A DNA stretch of 64,000 nucleotides, taken from positions 434,001-498,000 of the forward strand of contig NZ_JACIDH010000001.1 of NCBI RefSeq assembly GCF_014196255.1, given 5' to 3'. Shown one piece after another: positions 51,258 through 64,000 of the stretch (positions within the stretch are counted from its first letter, which is position 1; the number at the start of each line of letters is the position of its first letter). A program made the translations under genes and the position numbers. The notes beneath the pieces were generated by a model. The model searched no databases and was not told the DNA's origin. It saw only the letters and a program-made list of their open reading frames with translations. The DNA comes from Sphingomonas pseudosanguinis. Lineage in GTDB: Bacteria; Pseudomonadota; Alphaproteobacteria; Sphingomonadales; Sphingomonadaceae.

Positions 51258-52346
51258 ATGAAGATCCCCGTCGCATTCACCCCCCAGGTCGAAGACGTAA
51301 AGCCCGAAGAGGGCGACACCGTCGACCAGATGAAACAGTCATTCGAGCATATCCTCGACACCACATCGAAGGACTATGGCCACGGCGTCCGCGCGGTCCA
51401 TGCCAAGGCGCACGGCATCATCCGGGGCAGGCTGAAGGTTCATGACGCGCTTCCCGCCGAGCTGGCGCAGGGCCTGTTCGCCAAGCCGGGCGAATATGAC
51501 GCGGTGGCGCGCATCTCCACCAACCCGGGCGATATACTTGATGACGCCATCGCCCTGCCGCGCGGCCTCGCGCTGAAGGTCATTGGGGTCGAGGGCGAGC
51601 GGCTGCCAGGGTCCGAAGGCGATGCGACGCAGGACTTCGTCATGGCCAATGCGCCGGTCTTCACCGCGCCGACGGCGGATGCCTTCGCCAAGAACTTAAA
51701 GATGCTCGCCTCGACGACCGACAAGTTCGAGGGCGGCAAGAAGCTGCTCTCGGGCATATTGCGCGGGATCGAGGCGACGCTGGAGACGGTCGGGGTCGAG
51801 AGCGCGACGCTCAAGACGCTGGGCGGATCGAAGCAGGTACACCCGCTGGGCGAGACCTATTACAGCCAGACGCCGTTCCGCTACGGCGACCATATCGCCA
51901 AGTTCGCCCTGTTTCCGGTCAGCCCGGCGCTGACCCAGCTGACCGGCGATACGGTCGACACGCATGACCGCCCCGACGCGCTGCGCGAAGTGGTGCGCGA
52001 GGTGATGATCGAGCAGGGCGGCCAGTGGGAGCTGCGTGTCCAGCTCAACCGCGACCTCGATGCCATGCCGATCGAGGACGCCACCGCCGAATGGAGCGAG
52101 GCGGACAGTCCGTACATCACCGTCGCGACCTTCACCGCCGAACCGCAGATCAGCTGGCAGGACGGCCAGACCAACGCGATCGACGATGCGCTGTCCTACA
52201 GCATCTGGCACGGCCTGGCCGCGCACCGGCCGCTGGGCAATGTCAACCGCGCACGGAAAGACACCTATCGCTTCTCGGCCGAATATCGCGGGCGGGTGAA
52301 CGGCTGCCCGATGCACGAGCCGCGCGAAATGGCCGAGTTGCCGTGA
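51258..52346 (+). CDS. Catalase-fold heme protein, y4iL-like
   Basis: 362 aa. It begins with a shortened catalase-like barrel: RAVHAKAHGIIRGRLKVHD holds the distal histidine position, followed by YDAVARISTNPGDILDD and LALKVIGV, and later GETYYSQTPFRYGDHIAKFAL. It fits the y4iL-like branch of the catalase superfamily, whose members lack a clear assigned function and may be peroxidases. AGGGAG lies 9 bases before the ATG. It is followed by a metallophosphoesterase gene 28 bp later. Confidence 0.8.
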   Translation: MKIPVAFTPQVEDVKPEEGDTVDQMKQSFEHILDTTSKDYGHGVRAVHAKAHGIIRGRLKVHDALPAELAQGLFAKPGEYDAVARISTNPGDILDDAIALPRGLALKVIGVEGERLPGSEGDATQDFVMANAPVFTAPTADAFAKNLKMLASTTDKFEGGKKLLSGILRGIEATLETVGVESATLKTLGGSKQVHPLGETYYSQTPFRYGDHIAKFALFPVSPALTQLTGDTVDTHDRPDALREVVREVMIEQGGQWELRVQLNRDLDAMPIEDATAEWSEADSPYITVATFTAEPQISWQDGQTNAIDDALSYSIWHGLAAHRPLGNVNRARKDTYRFSAEYRGRVNGCPMHEPREMAELP

Positions 52347-52374
52347 GCGGCCCGCAGCCGCTAGGACAGGCGGC

Positions 52375-53148
52375 ATGATCCGCCTGTTTCATGTCAGCGA
52401 CGTGCATTTCGGTGCCGAGGACCCCGCCGCGCTCGCCTGGTTCGCCGAGCGGGTGGCGGCGGAAAAGCCCGACGCCGTCATCATGACCGGCGACCTGACC
52501 ATGCGCGCGACCAAGCGCGAATTTCAGGCGGGCGGCGAATGGCTGCAATCGCTGGGCGTTCCGGTGACGGTCGAGGTCGGCAACCACGACATCCCCTATT
52601 ATTGGGACCCGTTCCGCCGGTTCTTCGCGCCCTATCAGCGCTATGCGGCGGTCGAACGGATGATCGAGAAGCCGCTTGACCTGCCCGGCGTAACGGTCGT
52701 GCCGCTCAAGACCACCGCACGCGCCCAGTGGCGGTGGAACTGGTCGAAGGGGCGGGTCAGTTCCGGCTCGCTCCGCCGTGCGCTGGCGCTGATCGAACAG
52801 GCGCCCAAGGATCACCTGATCCTGGTCGCCGCGCACCATCCGCTGATCGAAGGGCCGACCAAGGGCACCGCCAAGACCCGCAATGGCGACGAGGCGTTGA
52901 CCCAGCTGGCGGCGGCGGGCGCGCATGCGGTGCTGTCGGGCCATGTCCACGACCCGTTCGACGTGCCGATCGACCGCGATGGCTGGATCATCCGCATGAT
53001 CGGCGCTGGCACCCTGTCCAAGCGCACCCGCAAGACCCCGCCCGCCTTCAACGAACTCCGCGTGGAGGGCAAGGGCTTCGAAACGCTGGTCCGCAGCTTC
53101 GGCGAAACCGCGCCGCATGTGATTACCGAGGATATGCGGGCGGGATGA
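52375..53148 (+). CDS. Calcineurin-like metallophosphoesterase
   Basis: 257 aa with all metallophosphoesterase motifs: Asp9 and His11 (SDVHFG), Asp40 (TGDLT), Asn70-His71-Asp72 (GNHD), the AAHHPL histidine, and SGHVHD. It resembles CpdA/YkuE-type cytosolic phosphodiesterases; the substrate (cyclic nucleotide, phospholipid or other) is not visible. It is probably cotranscribed with the catalase-fold gene 28 bp upstream and converges on the next minus-strand gene. Confidence 0.88.
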   Translation: MIRLFHVSDVHFGAEDPAALAWFAERVAAEKPDAVIMTGDLTMRATKREFQAGGEWLQSLGVPVTVEVGNHDIPYYWDPFRRFFAPYQRYAAVERMIEKPLDLPGVTVVPLKTTARAQWRWNWSKGRVSSGSLRRALALIEQAPKDHLILVAAHHPLIEGPTKGTAKTRNGDEALTQLAAAGAHAVLSGHVHDPFDVPIDRDGWIIRMIGAGTLSKRTRKTPPAFNELRVEGKGFETLVRSFGETAPHVITEDMRAG

Positions 53149-53152
53149 TGCC

Positions 53153-53650
53153 TTACTCGAAAGGCGGCGTGCGATAATCCTCGGCCAGCTTGCGGTAATA
53201 GGCGGCCGAACCGGCATTCCCTTGTGACGCGAAGCGCCGCGCTGCCGCGCTGGCGCCTGCCGATCCCGTCCTGAACACCTGGGTCAATTGTTCTGGGCGG
53301 TCGGCCTCGGGAACGACGCCGCGCCATTCCGGATCGAAGCGATAGGCGGGGATCAGTTGTGATCCGTTGACCTTCAACACGCCCTGTACGGGGCGGCCGC
53401 TGGCCATCCTGCCCAGGAAGAACTGATAGGGTTCGGCCTTGCCGAGGCGTAACACGCCCAACCCCTCGGCCCTGCTCTTGATGCAATCGCCCAGCCAGCG
53501 TGCAGGCCGTTGAATCAGATCGGCCGGGATGATCACGCGGCAATCGGCGGCCGACGGCGCTGCCGCACCGCCCCCGGCCGAACAGGCGGCGGCACCGCCG
53601 ATGGCCAGCGTGATACCGATCGCGACGATCGCATGTGGTGGACGGATCAT
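53153..53650 (-). CDS. Putative lipoprotein of unknown function
   Basis: 165 aa with a signal peptide (IVAIGITLAIGGAAACS) ending in a weak lipobox (AAAC). The mature protein has two cysteines (ADCRVIIP and LGDCIKS) and no family I recognise. The start at 53650 is supported by GAAGGAGAGG 7 bases upstream. It follows the M15 peptidase gene on the same strand by about 15 bp, so the two are probably cotranscribed. Confidence 0.6.
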   Translation of the reverse strand: MIRPPHAIVAIGITLAIGGAAACSAGGGAAAPSAADCRVIIPADLIQRPARWLGDCIKSRAEGLGVLRLGKAEPYQFFLGRMASGRPVQGVLKVNGSQLIPAYRFDPEWRGVVPEADRPEQLTQVFRTGSAGASAAARRFASQGNAGSAAYYRKLAEDYRTPPFE

Positions 53651-53664
53651 CCCGATCCTCTCCT

Positions 53665-54552
53665 TCAAAGCCCGAAACTGTCGAGCAGCGACGTGCTGCA
53701 TTCGAAATGCATCGCATCATCCGTGGGAAAGGTCGCCCCCCAATACCAACCCGCGCGATTGAAGAACGGTGCCAGAGCATCCAGGCCGCGATTGGAACGA
53801 TGCGATCCGCGCTGGGTCAAATAGCGGTCGATATAGAAGTCGATCGCGGTCCCGAACGCGTGATTGGACAATTTCGTACTCGATCCGCGCTGGAGCCGGT
53901 TGACCAGCATCCCCGCATTGCCGAGCAACGGGTAGAGTTCGGGAAGCTCACGGCGCACCGCGCTCAATACGCCCCGCAGGCTGGCGACGGCGGGGCGGAT
54001 GCCGGTGGCGCGGAAGGGGCCGACATCTTCGATGACGATCAGCGCTCGCAGCTTGGGGTTGGTGACCGGGCCGCCGTTTCGATAGGCGATCTCGCTGGGG
54101 CGGCCGCCGAAGCGCCGGATCTGGCTTTCCGGTCCCGGCGATGAAAGCCCATGGTTGACCGATCCGCGCGCCGGCAGCGCGGTTTCGGTTTTCCAGAAGG
54201 CGCGTCTATCGCCGGATGGCGTGGCAGGCGTCGCTGCGGGGGCGGCCTTACGTGGCAGCGTCGTGGGGACGGTGGGTGCGGTCGTGATCCGATCCCGCGT
54301 AGCCGGCGCCGGGGTAACGGAGGACGTCGTGGTCAGGCGTCGCCACGTCGGACCATGGACGTCCACCCGACCATCGGGGCGGCGGGGGACCCGGCGTTGA
54401 AACCGCTCGATCGCGGAAATGGTCAGGCGACCGCATCGCCGATCAATGGGGCCGGGATGTTCGCCTGCATCGGTCAGCAATTGCTGGATGATGCCGACAT
54501 CGGCGGGGCGATTATGGCCGCCCAATCCTACGGACGCTTGAATCTGGCGCAT
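53665..54552 (-). CDS. M15-family peptidase with an N-terminal peptidoglycan-binding-like region
   Basis: 295 aa. Residues 1-75 resemble a peptidoglycan-binding helix bundle (VGIIQQLLTDAGEHPGPIDRRCGRLTISAIERFQ). A Thr/Pro/Ala linker follows. The C-terminal half has the M15 zinc-peptidase ligands, SNHAFGTAIDFY and DDAMHFE, as in D,D- or L,D-carboxypeptidases and endolysins. There is no signal peptide, which resembles phage or autolysin-type enzymes. The C-terminal part is the best supported; the function is cell-wall cleavage by inference. Confidence 0.8.
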   Translation of the reverse strand: MRQIQASVGLGGHNRPADVGIIQQLLTDAGEHPGPIDRRCGRLTISAIERFQRRVPRRPDGRVDVHGPTWRRLTTTSSVTPAPATRDRITTAPTVPTTLPRKAAPAATPATPSGDRRAFWKTETALPARGSVNHGLSSPGPESQIRRFGGRPSEIAYRNGGPVTNPKLRALIVIEDVGPFRATGIRPAVASLRGVLSAVRRELPELYPLLGNAGMLVNRLQRGSSTKLSNHAFGTAIDFYIDRYLTQRGSHRSNRGLDALAPFFNRAGWYWGATFPTDDAMHFECSTSLLDSFGL

Positions 54553-54725
54553 GGCGGAATCGACTCCCGATCATGTGACGGACTTGGTCTGCGACTGGTT
54601 TCGTTGCGCTTCGATCTGGAATATAAGGGAAATTCTTCGCGGCGTCATGCCCCGGTTGCGGCCGAATGATCCGCGTCGGACGAAAGGAGAAGTCGAAGCT
54701 CGCGCCCCGACCTCGCCCGGCCTGA

Positions 54726-55970
54726 TCACCCCCGCATGACGTGCGGCCGTGCGGCGACCTGGTCGTACATCCGCCCCGGCTGGTCGAGCCAGATCGGCGA
54801 GAGCTTGGACGAGTCGGTGCGCTCCAGCCCGACCGCATAGGCGCAGCGGGCGACGCCCCAGTCGGTGTGTGCGGCGGCGGCCAGGATCGGCACGAACATC
54901 GGCCGGCCGGCGGCGTCGATGACGTGGATCGCCTCGCGCGGCAGCGCGCTGACGCCGCGCACGGTGCGGCTCTCGCCGGGTGCCAGTGCGAAGGGCGGGA
55001 CGATCGGGCGGCCCTGCGGCTGGCGTGCGAGCTCGATCAACTGGCCGTCCAGTTCGCTATGCGCGCTGAGCAGGCGCAGGTCGACGGCGACACGCCCGAT
55101 CGGGGTGGCGCCGGTGTTGCGCACGGTGATCTCCGCCTCGATCGTCGCGGACAGCATGTTCAGCCCGACGCGCAGCGGTCGCGCCTCGACCTGCAGGAAG
55201 CTGGGTTCGGGCGGCAGCGCCGGCGGTGGCGGGGCGGCGGGCTGGGGTGCGGCGGCGGGCGTCGCCGACGGGCGGGGCGTGGGCACGGCGGCGAAGTCCG
55301 GGGCCGGCTCGGCCGGGCGGGGTGCCGGGGCGGGCAGCGCGCGCGTACGACCGGCGCTGCGACGGCCCAGCCAGATACCGATGATCAGCGCACCGATGCC
55401 GGTGCCCGCGAGCAGCGGCCAGAAGGGCAGGCCGCCGCGATCCGTCTCGCCCTGTTCGGGCGCGGCGGTGTCCGGTGCGACAATGGCGGGCGTCGCGCCC
55501 TGGCCATTGGAAATATTCAAGCCGTCCATCGCCGTATCGGGGCGGTTGACGGGGCTGGATTCGGGGTCGGGCAGCCGCGTCGCGGGCGGCTCGGGCGTGG
55601 GGCTCGGTTCGGGCAGCGGCGCGGCCGCCGGAGTCGGGCTGGGCGCGGGCGTCGGGGTGGCGCGCGGCGTCGGACGCGGGGTGGGCGTCGCACGGGGCGT
55701 GGGGGCCGGGGTCGGCTCGGGCGTGGCCTGGCCCGGCAGGACCAGGCGCGGGGCCGGCGGCGTCGGCACCGGGGTCGCCGATTGCTGCGGCGTGGTGGCG
55801 CGCGGGGTCAGGCTGAATCCGTCCAGCCCCGAGGTGGAGGGGCGGCTGCTGGCATCACTGTCCTGCGGGGCGGCCTTGGCGAGGACGGGACTGGCCAGCG
55901 TCGGTGCGAGTGCCGGGGCCAGCGTCAGGACAAGAAGGCGCGCGGCGATGCGCGGCCCGGACGATGTCAT
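54726..55970 (-). CDS. Proline-rich membrane-anchored protein with a C-terminal beta-domain
   Basis: 414 aa. After a signal peptide comes a long Pro/Thr/Ala segment (repeated TPRATPTPRPTPRATPTPAP), a single transmembrane helix (LPFWPLLAGTGIGALIIGIWLG), a basic stop, and a second proline-rich linker. The C-terminal domain (residues about 250-414) contains RVGLNMLSATIEAEITVRNTGATPIGRVAVDLRLLSA, resembling an Ig-like or DUF11-type fold. The ATG at 55970 follows GAGG by 10 bases. The function is unknown; a periplasm-spanning or envelope role is possible. It is divergent from rpoB. Confidence 0.65.
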   Translation of the reverse strand: MTSSGPRIAARLLVLTLAPALAPTLASPVLAKAAPQDSDASSRPSTSGLDGFSLTPRATTPQQSATPVPTPPAPRLVLPGQATPEPTPAPTPRATPTPRPTPRATPTPAPSPTPAAAPLPEPSPTPEPPATRLPDPESSPVNRPDTAMDGLNISNGQGATPAIVAPDTAAPEQGETDRGGLPFWPLLAGTGIGALIIGIWLGRRSAGRTRALPAPAPRPAEPAPDFAAVPTPRPSATPAAAPQPAAPPPPALPPEPSFLQVEARPLRVGLNMLSATIEAEITVRNTGATPIGRVAVDLRLLSAHSELDGQLIELARQPQGRPIVPPFALAPGESRTVRGVSALPREAIHVIDAAGRPMFVPILAAAAHTDWGVARCAYAVGLERTDSSKLSPIWLDQPGRMYDQVAARPHVMRG

Positions 55971-56324
55971 GAAATGCAATCCTCGTGGTAACAACAGTCT
56001 TCATCGGCCGTTCGGGTCACCGACCCGACCGCCTAGCCGTGCCCGCTCGAACCGGCGGATGCAACCCCCCTCGGCCATATGATGGGTCCGGCCCGGCGCG
56101 TGTTTGACAGCGGGGGGTGTAAAGCCTATATCGCGGTCCTTCACCACAATCTTCGGGAAATGACGCGTCGTCGCGCAGCGTGTCGGTCGAATGGGAGATT
56201 GCTGGTTCATCGGACGCCGGATGCCGCCGCAAGCGATTGCGAGCGGCCTTTCGGCGTCTTTGCGTCGCGTCCCGTCCGGAGGTTTCCGGGCAGCGATTAT
56301 ACGGCTGACGAGGCAGACAGATCC
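55971..56324. other. 354-bp divergent region upstream of rpoB
   Basis: No gene seen. It holds a sigma70-type promoter (56104-56132) and a leader of about 185 nt before the rpoB ATG. The ribosomal protein genes rplJ and rplL that usually precede rpoB are not here. Confidence 0.7.
56104..56132 (+). promoter_or_regulatory. Sigma70-type promoter for rpoBC
   Basis: A consensus -35 TTGACA (56104-56109) and TATATC (56127-56132) are separated by exactly 17 bp. The predicted start of transcription is near 56139, giving a leader of about 185 nt. Confidence 0.75.
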
Positions 56325-60503
<4,179 letters not shown>

Positions 60504-60512
60504 GACAGGTGA

Positions 60513-60540
60513 CGCCGGTGGGGCACATGCTCCACCGGCG
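60513..60540 (+). other. Hairpin in the rpoB-rpoC gap
   Basis: A 9-bp perfect stem CGCCGGTGG / CCACCGGCG with a 10-nt loop and no T-run. It could mark an RNA processing site or stabilise the upstream message; nothing more can be said from sequence. Confidence 0.55.
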
Positions 60541-60589
60541 CCTTGCCTACCTCGCCCGATGAATTTTCCCTCCCTGTGAGGAAAGCGAA

Positions 60590-64000
<3,411 letters not shown>

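Overview
The window is high-GC alphaproteobacterial chromosome, most likely from a Sphingomonas-like member of the Sphingomonadaceae. The evidence is the GC-rich coding style, the TorF-type porin, the BamF-like (DUF3035) lipoprotein behind lspA, the secreted proteins with an I-x-V-C-G-R-R motif, and several families of short G/C-rich intergenic repeats. It is mainly ordinary housekeeping and envelope sequence. I see no prophage, CRISPR array, transposase, rRNA or tRNA gene.

Layout. 1-4.0 kb: ribF (3' end), ileS, lspA and a BamF-like lipoprotein form one operon with 8-bp overlaps and an intrinsic terminator. 4.2-9.9 kb (minus strand): a TonB-domain secreted protein, a TorF-type porin, and an sseA-metC-mscS operon. 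10.2-12.3 kb: an iron-sulfur photolyase gene (phrB type) lies back to back with queF. 13.2-16.9 kb: a two-domain GT4 glycosyltransferase is followed by a GH130 mannoside phosphorylase-like gene; this is the least characterised metabolic unit here. 17-25 kb (minus): an OPT transporter, a HerA-like ATPase, and hflK-hflC-degP, with the Fe-S carrier gene mrp/apbC divergent from hflK. 25.9-35.5 kb: a CoA-binding protein, three small secreted proteins, a DnaQ-like exonuclease, homoserine dehydrogenase, a 2OG-Fe(II) oxygenase, lipoproteins, a methyltransferase, an MFS exporter, an outer-membrane barrel protein and an HNH nuclease. 36-41.5 kb: the class I ribonucleotide reductase genes nrdA and nrdB are separated by about 1.5 kb carrying small membrane proteins, a DUF2171 gene and a DUF559 nuclease. 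41.8-55.9 kb: a GGDEF-EAL-PilZ protein, class I fumarase, an acyl-CoA ligase, gamma-glutamyltransferase, pyrD, a y4iL-like catalase-fold protein, a metallophosphoesterase, an M15 peptidase and a proline-rich membrane protein. 56.3-64 kb: rpoB and the first 1137 codons of rpoC.

How the genes fit together. The envelope functions (LspA, BamF-like, DegP, HflKC, porins, lipoproteins, M15 peptidase) cover outer-membrane assembly and quality control. The nrd genes, pyrD, hom, ileS and rpoBC are core growth genes. The most unusual material is between genes: at least five repeat families, including inverted pairs of an approximately 31-bp REP-like unit, elements with 13-21 bp perfect terminal inverted repeats, and a 376-bp long inverted repeat. 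Function names rest on motif and family recognition by eye; no database search was run.
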